From: Streptomyces fildesensis
GTDB lineage: Bacteria; Actinomycetota; Actinomycetes; Streptomycetales; Streptomycetaceae
Assembly (NCBI RefSeq): GCF_016107395.1
Contig: NZ_JAAIKO010000012.1
Location: 62,001-126,000 of the forward strand
DNA: 64,000 nucleotides
Direction of reading: 5' to 3'
Shown piece after piece: positions 1 through 9,500 of this stretch. Numbering within the stretch: the first letter of the stretch is position 1; each line of letters starts with the position of its first letter. The notes under the pieces were generated by a model. It worked only from the letters and a program-made list of their open reading frames with translations. It ran no database searches and was not told the DNA's origin. Both the position numbers and the translations under genes were made by a program.

Positions 1-195
1 AGGGTCGGGTGCGCCGGCGACCATGCGTTCGTAGCGGGCCCGCAGGTCCTGCGGAGTGTCCGGGGCGCCACCGATGAAAGTGTGCAGGGCCGGGTCGGCC
101 AGCGTGGCGGCCATCTCCCCGGCGTGATCCACGAGGAGGGGCAGCAGTTCCAGACGCTCCGTGCCGATGGCCGCGGTTCTGATCGTGGGATTCAC
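1..195 (-). CDS. GNAT family N-acetyltransferase, N-terminal part (cut by window edge)
   Basis: The frame is open from a GTG at 195 to the left edge and gives 65 residues. It contains TERLELLPL, ADPALHTFIGG and a DLRARYERMV segment, the usual opening of streptomycete GNAT acetyltransferases that modify small-molecule or protein amines with acetyl-CoA. The acetyl-CoA site lies outside the window. A short out-of-frame ATG frame upstream stops over this GTG, which supports the GTG start. The family call rests on the N-terminus alone, so the substrate cannot be guessed. Confidence 0.7.
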   Translation of the reverse strand, partial: MNPTIRTAAIGTERLELLPLLVDHAGEMAATLADPALHTFIGGAPDTPQDLRARYERMVAGAPDP

Positions 196-384
196 CGTCC
201 TGGCTTCCGATCCCGGTCGGGGAGTGTGTCCGACATGCCCATCGGTTGATGGTGCCTGATGGGGCGGACCGGCGGAACCGTTTATTCGGATGGGAATCCG
301 GGCCCGTTCGGCGTTGAATCGGTCCGGGAACCCGAGCCGATCCGAACCGGTGCGTTATCCCAGCGGTTCTGAAGGAGAAATGCG

Positions 385-1365
385 ATGCAATACACCCGCC
401 TGGGTGCTTCAGGACTCGTCGTGTCCCGGCTGGGTCTCGGCATGATGAGTTACGGCGACACCAGCCGGCGCGCCTGGCACCTCTCCGAGGAGGAGGCGGA
501 GCCGATCGTGCGGCATGCGGTGGAGCAGGGCGTGACGTTGTTCGACACCGCCGACATGTACGACCGGGGCGCCAGTGAAGAGGTCACCGGACGGCTGCTC
601 GCGCGGCTCTTCGACGACCGCGACGACTACGTCCTCGCCACCAAGGTGTACTACCCGATGAGCGAGAAACCGGGCGACCGGGGTCTGTCGCGCAAACACA
701 TCCTCGCCTCGGTGGACGGCTCCCTGCGCCGTCTCGGCACCGACCACATCGACCTCTACCAGATCCATCGCTGGGACCAGGAGACGACCATCGAGGAGAC
801 GATGGACGCGCTCGACACCGTCGTACGGGCCGGGAAGGTCCGCTACATCGGCGCATCGAGCATGTACGCATGGCAGTTCGTCAAGGCGCAGCACACCGCC
901 GTGCTCGCGGGCGGCACGCGCTTCGTGTCCATGCAGAACCACTACAACCTCGTCTACCGCGAGGAGGAACGGGAGATGATCCCGCTCTGCCTCGACCAGG
1001 GCGTCGGCGTCCTGCCGTACAGCCCGCTCGCGCGCGGACTCCTCGCGGGTGGCCGGGGGCGCGGCGGCGAGCGCACCACCACCCGCGGCGGCGCCGATCC
1101 GCTCGCCGACCAGCTCTACACGGAAGCCGACTTCGACGTCGTCGACACGCTCCGTGCCGTCGCCTCCGAGCTCGGTGTGCCACCGGCCCGGGTTGCCCTC
1201 GCCTGGCTGCTGAACAAGGAGGGTGTGAGCGCCCCGATCGTCGGTGCGACCAAGCTCGCCCACCTCCAGGACGCCGTCGCGGCACTGGACGTCACCCTTT
1301 CACCGACGCACATGGCGCGTCTGGAGGCGGACTACAGTCCGCACCCGGGGATGGGGCCGGAGTAG
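385..1365 (+). CDS. Aldo/keto reductase
   Basis: The 326-residue cytosolic protein has the full AKR barrel. The catalytic tetrad is visible: D54 and Y59 in DTADMYD, K87 in LATKVYY and H128 in YQIHRWD. PIVGATKLAHLQDAV near the C-terminus is the NADPH phosphate-binding segment. The family reduces aldehydes and ketones with NADPH; this subgroup resembles YghZ/PdxI-like reductases and the physiological substrate is unknown. An AAGGAG ribosome site at 371-376 precedes the ATG. The gene appears monocistronic; the lectin gene downstream has its own leader of about 200 bp. Confidence 0.93.
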   Translation: MQYTRLGASGLVVSRLGLGMMSYGDTSRRAWHLSEEEAEPIVRHAVEQGVTLFDTADMYDRGASEEVTGRLLARLFDDRDDYVLATKVYYPMSEKPGDRGLSRKHILASVDGSLRRLGTDHIDLYQIHRWDQETTIEETMDALDTVVRAGKVRYIGASSMYAWQFVKAQHTAVLAGGTRFVSMQNHYNLVYREEEREMIPLCLDQGVGVLPYSPLARGLLAGGRGRGGERTTTRGGADPLADQLYTEADFDVVDTLRAVASELGVPPARVALAWLLNKEGVSAPIVGATKLAHLQDAVAALDVTLSPTHMARLEADYSPHPGMGPE

Positions 1366-1561
1366 CGGCCCGCTCGCGGCGCGGGCGGAACCGCGCGCCG
1401 GAACGCCGTCGTGGAACGGCGCTTGAGTGGGCCGAATCGCCCCTGGACGGACGGCGCACGGTCGGGCACCGTGGGTGATCGCATATTCGGCGCCGGGTGT
1501 TCGCTCACCGGTGCACGGGCATGCCCTGTCATCCATCCGGTATCAGGAACTGGGGTCTTTC

Positions 1562-2080
1562 GTGAGACACGTGACCAAGGTCTTAGCCGCACTCTCCTCC
1601 GCGGCGCTCCTGTCGCTCGGCGCTGCCAACTCCGCCCAGGCGGACAGCCCCGACAACGGCTTCTTCAACAAGCTGACCAATCTGAACTCCGGCATGTGCG
1701 CCGCGGTGGGCAACAACTCCACCCAGCCCGGCGCCGGCCTGATCCAGTTTCCGTGCGACAACAAGTACAACAAGCAGTTCTCGTCGGGCTGGGCGGGCAC
1801 CAGCGCCTACTTCCTCCGGGTCCGTTCGACCGGTCAGTGCGTCACCCCGCAGGGCCCGGCCAACCATGCCCTGGTCGTCCAGTCGTACTGTTCCAACAAC
1901 GACGCGCAGGTGTGGGTGGCCGAGTCGCTCGGCAACGACAGCTACCGGCTCAGGAACCGCTCCAGCGGCCTGTGCCTGACGGCGGCCTGGGGTATGACCA
2001 ACAGCGGTCAGCCTCTCGACCAGTCCACCTGCGGTGGATTCAACGGTCAGGCCTGGCGCTTCTCCGCGATGCACAACTGA
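1562..2080 (+). CDS. Secreted ricin-type beta-trefoil lectin protein
   Basis: From the GTG at 1562 the protein has 172 residues: a Sec signal peptide (VRHVTKVLAALSSAALLSLG, cleavage near ANSAQA-DS) and one beta-trefoil of about 140 residues. QVW and QAW near the end of two subrepeats are the QxW motifs of ricin B-type lectins, and cysteines occur in pairs as in that fold. The role is probably extracellular carbohydrate binding, as there is no attached catalytic domain. The frame is open further upstream, but only this start places a signal peptide at the N-terminus. GTG at 1571 is an alternative. Confidence 0.85.
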   Translation: MRHVTKVLAALSSAALLSLGAANSAQADSPDNGFFNKLTNLNSGMCAAVGNNSTQPGAGLIQFPCDNKYNKQFSSGWAGTSAYFLRVRSTGQCVTPQGPANHALVVQSYCSNNDAQVWVAESLGNDSYRLRNRSSGLCLTAAWGMTNSGQPLDQSTCGGFNGQAWRFSAMHN

Positions 2081-2302
2081 TCGCGTGAACCAGAACTTCC
2101 GGGCAGCGGGCTGACGCCTCGCCAGCTGCTCAGGGGTTGCCCGCACTCCCTGCCCGGGGACGGAATGCCGCGGGACGACCCGAACCGCCCCCGCCCAGCA
2201 GGTACGTGAGTCCGGCGTTGTTCGCGCGCCCGGGCATCGTGCGCGCCGGGCGGGGGCACCCGCTTGCCGTCCGTTCGCGCTTCGTGTCGCGGGCCGGGTG
2301 GA

Positions 2303-3001
2303 TCAGGTCAGGGCCGGGTAGAGGGCGCCCACGCCCCCGGCGAAGCCCGCTTGCACCTGTCGGCTGAGGTCGTCGGCGAGGATCTCGTACGCGTCGGCTT
2401 CGATGCCGTCGATCGCGAGGGCGGCGACAGCGGCGGGGTCCATCTTCGGAGCGGTGACCTGCGCGGCCATGTCGGTGTCCATGAATCCGACGTGGAGTCC
2501 GGCGACCCGGATGTTCTGCTCGGCGAGCTGGACCCGGAGGGTGTTGGTCATCGACCAGGCGGCCGACTTCGCGGCCGAGTACCCGCCGACGGTGGGCAGG
2601 GAGATCCACGACAGGACGGACAGGATGTTCAGGATCGTCCCGCCGCCGTTGGCCGTGATCCCCGGTGCGAAGGCGCGGATCATCGACAGGGAACCGAAAT
2701 AGTGCGTATCGATTTCCAGCTGCAGGTCACCGAGGTCGCCGGTGAGCAGGTCGGCCCCGGTGGAGGACCCCGCGTTGTTGATGAGCAGGGTCACCGCGCC
2801 GGCCGTCTTGGCGGCTGCGGCGACGGACTCGGGGTCGGTGACGTCGAGGCTGATCGGAATCACGCCGGGCACGTCGATGGTGTCGGGGTTGCGCGCTCCG
2901 GCGTAGACGGTGGCGCCGCGGGCCACGAGCTCGGTGGCCAGAAGCCGGCCGAGGCCGCGATTGGCGCCGGTGACCAGGGCAGTCTGTTCGGAGATGTTCA
3001 T
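2303..3001 (-). CDS. SDR family NAD(P)-dependent oxidoreductase
   Basis: The 232-residue protein is a classical short-chain dehydrogenase: TGANRGLGR is the dinucleotide-binding glycine motif (residues about 11-19), NNAG follows at about 95, and YSAAK supplies catalytic Tyr and Lys. It probably reduces a carbonyl or oxidises an alcohol with NAD(P)(H). It lies divergently to an HxlR regulator across 126 bp holding palindromes, a common pairing in which the regulator senses an electrophile or aromatic compound and controls the reductase. The substrate is not predictable. Confidence 0.92.
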   Translation of the reverse strand: MNISEQTALVTGANRGLGRLLATELVARGATVYAGARNPDTIDVPGVIPISLDVTDPESVAAAAKTAGAVTLLINNAGSSTGADLLTGDLGDLQLEIDTHYFGSLSMIRAFAPGITANGGGTILNILSVLSWISLPTVGGYSAAKSAAWSMTNTLRVQLAEQNIRVAGLHVGFMDTDMAAQVTAPKMDPAAVAALAIDGIEADAYEILADDLSRQVQAGFAGGVGALYPALT

Positions 3002-3031
3002 GACGGAACTCTTCTCATGGAGCCTCGGACC

Positions 3032-3098
3032 AAGCTTGCAAATTGCAAGCTTGCATAAAGGAAGCTAACATGGGGGCTTGTGGCTTGCAAGCTGCAAG
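3032..3098. promoter_or_regulatory. Palindromic operator region between SDR and HxlR genes
   Basis: Positions 3032-3052 are AAGCTTGCAA-A-TTGCAAGCTT, a perfect 10-bp inverted repeat around one base. A second site, CTTGCA-AGC-TGCAAG, is at 3084-3098. Both contain the half-site CTTGCA, and further CTTGCA copies lie between them. The region separates two divergent starts (3001 and 3128), so it is the likely binding site of the HxlR protein encoded at 3128. The repeats are read directly; the link to HxlR is inferred. Confidence 0.8.
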
Positions 3099-3127
3099 TC
3101 GTAGAGCAAGTGAAGAGGGAACCCGAC

Positions 3128-3637
3128 ATGAACAGCGCAGATCTCGCCTCCGGGCCCTGCCCGCTGGGACGCGCCGCCGGCATCTTCGGTGACCGCTGGA
3201 CGCTGCTGATCATGCGGAACGCCACGCTCGGCGCGACGCGCTTCGAGCAGTTCCGTACCGGCCTGGGAATCGCGGACAACATCCTGTCCAACCGGCTGGG
3301 CAAGCTGGTCGATGCCGGGGTTCTCACCAAGGAGCCCTACGAGGACGGCAACCGGATCCGCTCGCACTACCGGATCACACAGGCGGGGGTCGCCCTGCGC
3401 CCCGTCCTGGAAGCACTCGCCGCCTGGGGCCACACCTACGCGAATCCCGCGGAGCCCACGATCGCCGTGCGGATCGTGCACCTGCCGTGCGGCCTGCCCA
3501 CCGCCGACGGAAGCTACTGCGACGTCTGTGACACCGGGATCACCAACGAGGACGCCGCCTGGGTCATGCCCTGGGTCTCCGAGGAACCCATCCCGCTGGC
3601 CACCGCCGCGGTGACCGCCGCACCCGACGGGAACTGA
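3128..3637 (+). CDS. HxlR family winged-helix transcriptional regulator
   Basis: The 169-residue protein opens with CPLGRAAGIFGDRWTLLIMR, the HxlR helix-turn-helix lead-in, followed by the winged helix up to about residue 100 (FEQFRTGLGIADNILSNRL as recognition region). The C-terminal 60 residues carry CG and CDVC cysteines that could bind metal or act as a redox sensor; that is inference. ATG 3128 is preferred over GTG 3080 because AGAGGGA lies just upstream and the extra 16 codons would run through the operator. Likely target: the divergent SDR gene and itself. Confidence 0.9.
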   Translation: MNSADLASGPCPLGRAAGIFGDRWTLLIMRNATLGATRFEQFRTGLGIADNILSNRLGKLVDAGVLTKEPYEDGNRIRSHYRITQAGVALRPVLEALAAWGHTYANPAEPTIAVRIVHLPCGLPTADGSYCDVCDTGITNEDAAWVMPWVSEEPIPLATAAVTAAPDGN

Positions 3638-3712
3638 CAAGCCCCCGTATCGCGCCACCATGGCTCCCGCCGGCTCCGGGGGCGGGCGGACGGGAGCCGG
3701 AGCGGCTCGCCT

Positions 3713-4237
3713 TCAGATCCCCCGCGCTCCGTCGATCCGCTCACGGAGCAGGTCGGCGTGGCCGTTGTGCCGGGCGTACTCCTCGACCATGTGGACGAGG
3801 ACCCAGCGCAGGGACACCGTCCCGCGCCACGCGTCGTCGCCCTCGATGTCGAGGTCGGGCGCATCGGCGACGAAGGCGTCGGCGAACGTCACCTCGGCGC
3901 GCCAGGCCTCCCAGGCCGCGGCGGCGACCGCGGGATCCGGCACCGCGCCGTCGAAGTCCTGGTCGGGGTTGTCCTGCGACGAGAAGCGGAGCGGCACGTC
4001 CTGCCCGGCCAGGACCACCCGGAACCAACGGCGTTCCACATCTGCGAGATGGCGGACGAGGCCGAGCAGCGAGAGCGTGGACGGTTCCACGGAACGACGG
4101 GACAACTCGGCGTCCAGGCCCGCGCACTTCAGCTCCAGCGTCGTGCGCTGCGACGTGAGGAAATCGACGAGCATGCGTCGCTCGTCACCGGTGGCGGGAG
4201 CGCGGAACCGGAGGTCGTGCTCGGGGCCGATGAACAT
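3713..4237 (-). CDS. DinB/mycothiol transferase-like protein (DUF664)
   Basis: The 174-residue protein has the four-helix DinB pattern: TSQRTTLELKCAGL in helix 1, LGLVRHLADVERRW with its conserved His, and WVLVHMVEEYARHNGHADLLRE near the C-terminus, which supplies two more histidines. Three histidines in these positions bind a divalent metal in DinB-fold thiol transferases; in actinomycetes many use mycothiol. The frame stays open to 4468, but residues before the ATG at 4237 are debris of another gene (see 4409-4480). AAGAG just upstream supports this ATG. Confidence 0.85.
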   Translation of the reverse strand: MFIGPEHDLRFRAPATGDERRMLVDFLTSQRTTLELKCAGLDAELSRRSVEPSTLSLLGLVRHLADVERRWFRVVLAGQDVPLRFSSQDNPDQDFDGAVPDPAVAAAAWEAWRAEVTFADAFVADAPDLDIEGDDAWRGTVSLRWVLVHMVEEYARHNGHADLLRERIDGARGI

Positions 4238-4408
4238 CTCTGCTCTTCTTCGTGGGCTGGTCATGGCCGACATCATCGACCATGGCCGATCGGGCCCGGA
4301 ACCCCGGCACCGCCCGGCCTCGGACAGGCTGCTCGTCAGGGGTCCTGGCGGGGCCGCTCGGCCCGTGCTGGTGCTGGTGCTGGAGACGGTCGCCCTCGAT
4401 GTCGAGGC

Positions 4409-4480
4409 GATACGGGGCACGACGAACACTTCGTAGTCGCTGGAGAGCCCGAAGATGATCGCGAGCATCAGGATCGGCAG
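4409..4480 (-). pseudogene. MMPL family transporter remnant
   Basis: On the minus strand this stretch translates as LPILMLAIIFGLS followed by SDYEVFVVPRI. This matches the signature transmembrane segment and cytoplasmic turn of MMPL/RND exporters (FGLS-DYEVF-SRI). Only about 24 residues survive; the matching sequence stops near 4480 on one side and degenerates after 4409 on the other. The fragment is in frame with the DinB-like gene, so it looks like an N-terminal extension of it, but it is a relic. Confidence 0.75.
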
Positions 4481-4488
4481 CCCGGGAC

Positions 4489-4725
4489 GTGGCGGTCACG
4501 ATCCGGTCCGCCTTGGCCGCCCCGCTGCTCCCGGCGGTCTCCGCCTGGTACGGGGTCACCTCCCGGGAACAGGCGGTGGTCGAGCAGGTGCTGGAAGGCC
4601 TGCCGGTCAAGCACATCGCCCGCCGTCCGGAGCTGTCCCACCACACGGTCAACGACCATATGAAGGCCATCTACCGCAAGACCGGCGTCGCCGGCCGCGA
4701 GGAACTCATCGCCGGCCTCTCCTGA
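4489..4725 (+). pseudogene. LuxR family regulator remnant (C-terminal HTH only)
   Basis: The frame from GTG 4489 encodes about 78 residues, nearly all of them the GerE/LuxR DNA-binding domain: YGVTSREQAVVEQVLEGL, then KHIARRPELSHHTVNDHMKA and IYRKTGVAGREEL. Full-length relatives have an N-terminal ATPase, GAF or receiver domain; none is present here. The 5' break coincides with the MMPL remnant at 4480, suggesting one deletion or recombination that fused two formerly separate genes. The HTH is intact, so a small expressed protein cannot be excluded. Confidence 0.7.
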
Positions 4726-4861
4726 CCCCCGTCATGACCGCCCGCGGCCGGAATTCGCGACGTCGACGAACGCAATCTTCTAGTAGGATCCAGCGCCGAT
4801 CGGTGTACGCCGGTGTCGGGGACGGCAGTGGCGGTACGACGACTTCCGGCCGGGAGGGTCC

Positions 4862-6247
4862 ATGAGCGCCGACACGGTCGCAGCGCGGCAGTCGTGGGCG
4901 GAGTTCGGGCGACGGCTGCGCACGCTGCGCAGGTCGGCCGGGCTGACCCAGCGTCAACTGGCGCTGCGGGTCGGGTATCACCACACGCTGATCAGCAAGT
5001 TGGAGGGCGGCGTGCGGGAGCCGCCCGCCGGGTTGCCGCTGCGGCTCGACTCGTTACTGGGAAGCCGGGGCGAACTCCTCGCGATCCTCGCCGGCCGGCC
5101 GGACGTCCACCACGCCGTGCCGATGCTGCCCGCGACACTGTTCTCGACCACGCCCCAAGGAGCCGCCGACCCGGCCCCGCCGCAGCCCGTCCACCACTGG
5201 CCCACCCGGCTGGTGTCCTGCCCGCTGCACGGTGGTGGCGACTGCGAGGTGCCACCGCTCGCCGACGCGCTCACGCTCCTGACCGCCGCCGACGGCGACC
5301 ACGGCCGGACGGCGATGTGGCCCGGCACGGACGCCGACGCCATGCACGCTCTGACCGCCCTGATCGTCGGGTACACCCAGGACGGCCTGGAGAGCGTCTC
5401 CACCGAAACCGTCGGCTCGGTCGAGCGGGTGCTGCGCGTCGTGGTGCGGTGGGCCGAGACGCTGAACCGGCACGGGACGCTGCCGGTGCCGCAGTTGCGG
5501 CTCGCCGCCGAATGCGCGCAGATCGCGGGCTGGCTCCGGGTGGAGCGAGGGCAGCGCATCCTCGGGATGGCTTGGTTCGCGCGCGGCCTGACCTGGGCGG
5601 ACGTCGCCGATGACGTGGTGGCCCGGGCTACCTTGCTGTGCGACGTCTGCACCCTGGTCCGGCTCGACGGGGACGGCGCGTCCGCGCTGGCCTACGCACA
5701 GGAGTTGGAGGCGGTGGACCCGCGCCGGGTCTGGATGGTGGCCATGTCGCATCTGCACCAGGCGCGGGCGCGGGCGCTGGGCGGCGACCTCGCGGAGTGC
5801 CGCAAGCGCGTCGTGCTCTCCCGCCGGGCGCTGGACCGCCTCGACGGGCGGGACTTCCTCGAGGCGCCCTGGCTCGCCGGCGCCACGGGCCGCTTACAGG
5901 TGGAGGCGTCGATCGGCGGGACGCTGCGCGATGCCGCCGCGATCACCGGGGATCTGTGGGTCGCCCGGCAGGCCGTCAAGGCCACCGAGGCGTCGCTCAG
6001 CTGTCTGCCCGCCACGCACCGGCCGACCGTTCTGCTGCTCACGCTGCGACTGGCCGACGCGTTCGTGTGCTCCGGACAGCTGGACGCCGCCGTGGCAGCC
6101 GCCGCGTCGGTGCTCCCGGAGGCGGTCGCCGCGGACCGGACGAGTGTGAACCGCGAGCTCGACGGACTGCGGACGAGGCTGACGACGCGATACCCCGGCG
6201 CCCGGGAGGCACGGAGTCTGCTGGAGCAACTGCCCTACCGCGTCTGA
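4862..6247 (+). CDS. XRE family regulator with large helical C-terminal domain
   Basis: Of 461 residues, about 14-70 form a Cro/C1 helix-turn-helix (LRRSAGLTQRQLALRVGYHHTLISKLEGG). The rest is helix-rich and alanine/leucine-heavy (QLRLAAECAQIAGWLRVERG, ALAYAQELEAV), resembling the TPR-like sensory half of many streptomycete XRE regulators. The ATG is preceded by GGGAGGGTCC. No partner is obvious: upstream is debris of two genes, downstream is the M4-M28 protease with its own promoter signals. The signal sensed is unknown. Confidence 0.85.
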   Translation: MSADTVAARQSWAEFGRRLRTLRRSAGLTQRQLALRVGYHHTLISKLEGGVREPPAGLPLRLDSLLGSRGELLAILAGRPDVHHAVPMLPATLFSTTPQGAADPAPPQPVHHWPTRLVSCPLHGGGDCEVPPLADALTLLTAADGDHGRTAMWPGTDADAMHALTALIVGYTQDGLESVSTETVGSVERVLRVVVRWAETLNRHGTLPVPQLRLAAECAQIAGWLRVERGQRILGMAWFARGLTWADVADDVVARATLLCDVCTLVRLDGDGASALAYAQELEAVDPRRVWMVAMSHLHQARARALGGDLAECRKRVVLSRRALDRLDGRDFLEAPWLAGATGRLQVEASIGGTLRDAAAITGDLWVARQAVKATEASLSCLPATHRPTVLLLTLRLADAFVCSGQLDAAVAAAASVLPEAVAADRTSVNRELDGLRTRLTTRYPGAREARSLLEQLPYRV

Positions 6248-6361
6248 GTGTTGACGGGGGCGTCTGCCTTCGGCGACCCCTCTTCCGTCATCCGTTCGGT
6301 GTCCGATGAGCGGTGCGATCGAGCTCGCGGGTTGCCAGAAGTTGCCGGATGTTGCCGGAGT

Positions 6362-6379
6362 TGGACTAGTCCATTGACG
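6362..6379 (+). promoter_or_regulatory. DasR-like 12-bp box abutting a -35 hexamer
   Basis: TGGACTAGTCCA (6362-6373) is a perfect palindrome followed without spacing by TTGACG (6374-6379), a good -35 hexamer for the protease gene at 6521. The -10 is weak; candidates start near 6397. The box differs from the DasR consensus core TGGTCTAGACCA at two symmetric positions. The same box-plus-TTGAC layout precedes the chitinase gene (56079-56112). The repeats are seen; DasR as the binding protein is inference. Confidence 0.6.
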
Positions 6380-6520
6380 GGGTCATGGCGCGATGTGAAC
6401 GTTTCGCTCGCTCACTCGAAACGCGAAAGTCTCGCCCCTCGCTCACCGGTCCGGGCCGATCGTCCTGCCGCTGAGTGGCGACTTCGTGGTCGAGGCATGC
6501 CCCTAGTCAAGGAGCCTCCG

Positions 6521-9500
6521 ATGAAACACAGAGCAGTGACGGCCGGGACAACCCTGGCCGTCCTCGCCGGGATGATGGTCGCCATCAGCGGCCCGCCGGC
6601 CGCCGCGGCCCCCGCCCCGACCGTCTCCCCAGGGCCGCTGGCGCTGGCGGTGTCGGCGGCCGACCGGGCCGCCGCCAGCGGCTTCGACACGCTGATGAAC
6701 GGGCCGGGCGAGAGCTACGAACGGCGTCAGGTGACGCCCTGGGTCAACGGCCTCTACTCGGTCGCCTACGAGCGCACCTACCGTGGCCTGCCGGTGGTCG
6801 GCGGGGACGCGGTGGTCCTGGCCGACGGCCAGGGCCGGGTGCAGGCCACCCGGTCCGCCGACTCGACACGGATCAACGTCCCGACCACACCGACGGTCCC
6901 GGCCACCACCGCCGAGACCACCGCACGCCGCGCGCTGGCCACGGTGGACAAGGTCGACTCGCACCGCCTCGTGGTGCGCGTCAAGGACGGCAGCGACCAG
7001 CTGGCCTGGGAGACGGTGCTCACCGGCCGCACCGCGAAGGCCCCCAGTCATCTGCACGTCTACGTGAACGCGACCACCGGATCGGTGCTCGACAGCTACG
7101 ACGATGTCAAGGCCGGCACCGGCAACAGCCAGTGGAACGGCCCGAACCCGCTGACCATCGCGACCACCAACTCGGGCGGCAGTTACTCACTGCGCGACCC
7201 GGGACGCCCCGGCCTGACCTGCGCCGACTACACCACCGGCGGCGTCTTCACCAAGTCCACCGACTCCTGGGGCACCGGCAGCGCCACCTCGAAGGAGACC
7301 GGCTGCGTCGACGTCATGTGGGCGGCGCAGCACGAGTGGGACATGCTGCGGGACTGGCTCGGCCGCAACGGTCACAACGGCAACGGCGGCAGCTGGCCGG
7401 TGAAGGTCGGCCTCAACGACGTCAACGCCTACTGGGACGGCTCGTCCGTCTCCATCGGCCACAACACGGCCAACCAGTGGATCGGCGCGATCGACGTCGT
7501 GGGCCATGAGTTCGGCCACGGCATCGACCAGTACACCCCCGGCGGAGCCAACAACGAGTCGGGTCTCGGCGAGGCGACCGGCGACATCATGGGCGCCCTC
7601 ACCGAGGCGTACACCAATGAGCCGGCACCGTACGACAACCCCGACTACACCGTCGGCGAGAAGATCAACCTCACCGGCAGCGGTCCGATCCGCATCATGT
7701 ACAACCCCTCCCAGCTCGGCGACCCGAACTGTTACAGCTCCTCGATACCCAGCACCGAGGAGCACGCGGCGGCCGGCCCGCTGAACCACTGGTTCTATCT
7801 GCTGGCCGAGGGCTCGAACCCCGGCGGCGGCAAGCCGACCAGTCCGACCTGCAACAACTCCACCGTCACCGGCGTCGGCATCCAGCAGGCCGGCAAGGTC
7901 TTCTACGGCGGGATGCTGCTCAAGACCAGCGGTATGACCTACAAGCGGTACCGCACCACGACCCTGACCGCGGCCAAGAACCTCGACCCCAGCTGTGTGC
8001 TGTACACCAGGACCAAGGCCGCCTGGGACGCCATCACCATCCCCGCGCAGAGCGGCGAACCCACCTGTACTCCCAGCGGCAACAGTGACTACTCGATGTC
8101 GCTGAGCCCGACCGCCGGGTCGGTGCAGCAGGGTGCTTCGGCCAACGTCACGGTCAACACCACCATCACCTCGGGCAGCACGCAGACCGTGAACCTGACG
8201 GCGTCCGGCGCCCCGACCGGTGTGACGGTCGGGTTCACCCCGGCCTCGGTGCAGTCCGGCGCCTCCTCGACGATGAAGGTCACCGTCGGGTCGGCGGTCG
8301 CGGTGGGCTCGTACGTCATCACCGTGACCGGCAGCGGAACCCAGAGCCACACCGCTCAGTACACCCTCACCGTCACTCCTGGCGGGACCGATCCCGGCGG
8401 CACAGCGCCGGACATCAGCGTGGCGAACGTCCAGGCGCACCTGGCGCAGCTGTACACGATCGCCCAGCAGAACGGCGGCACCCGGCAGGCCGGCACCGGC
8501 GGCTACACGGCGTCGCTGGCCTACGTCAAGGGCAAGCTGCAGGCGGCCGGCTACAGCGTCACCGAGCAGTCCTGCACCGGCTGCACCAACCGCGGGAACA
8601 ACCTGATCGCGGACTGGCCGGGCGGGCCCACCGACCAGGTCATCATGTTCGGCGCGCACCTGGACAGCGTGTCGGCCGGTCCCGGCATCAACGACAACGG
8701 CTCCGGCTCGTCCTCCCTGCTGGAGAACGCCCTCGTCCTGGCCCAGCAGAACCCGACGATGGCCAAGCACGCCCGCTTCGCCTGGTGGAACGGCGAGGAA
8801 CAGGGCATGCAGGGCTCGCAGTTCTATGTGAGTCAGCTCGGCTCCGCCCAGCGCGGCGCCATCAAGGCGTACTACAACCTCGACATGGTCGGCTCCACCA
8901 ACGCCGGCTACTTCATCAACAACATCACCTCGTCCGCGGCGGCCCCGATGAAGGAGTACTGGGACTCGCTGAACCTCCGTCCGGAGGAGAACATCGAGGG
9001 CCAGGGACGGTCCGACGACTACTCCTTCCAGCAGGCGGGCATTCCCACCTCGGCCTACGCCACGGGCGCCGACGCCATCAAGACCGCGGCCCAGGCCACC
9101 AAGTGGGGCGGCACGGCCAACCGGTCGTACGACTCCTGCTACCACCAGTCCTGTGACACCACCGCCAACATCAACGCGACGGCACTCGACCGCAGTGCCG
9201 ACGGAGTCGCCTACACGCTGTGGAAGACCGCGGTCGGCACCACGACCCCGGCCAACGACTTCTCGGTCGCGGTGAACCCCGTCTCCGGCAGCGTCCAGCC
9301 GGGCGGCACCACCACCGCGACGGTCTCCACCGCCACCACCAGCGGCAGCGCCCAGACCGTCAACCTGACGGCGTCCGGCGCTCCGACCGGTGTGAACGTC
9401 TCGTTCGCCCCGGCCTCCGTGCAGTCCGGTTCCTCCGCGACCATGACCGTGGCCGTCGGAGCGTCGGTGACCGCGGGCACCTACACCGTGACCGTCACCG

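Noticed and set aside
3080..3127. GTG 3080 as start of the HxlR protein
   Set aside because: The added residues run through the operator and the start has no ribosome site, unlike ATG 3128.
3713..4468. The full 251-residue frame as an MMPL-DinB fusion protein
   Set aside because: The MMPL part is about 24 residues, then low-complexity sequence; the DinB domain has its own ATG and ribosome site at 4237.
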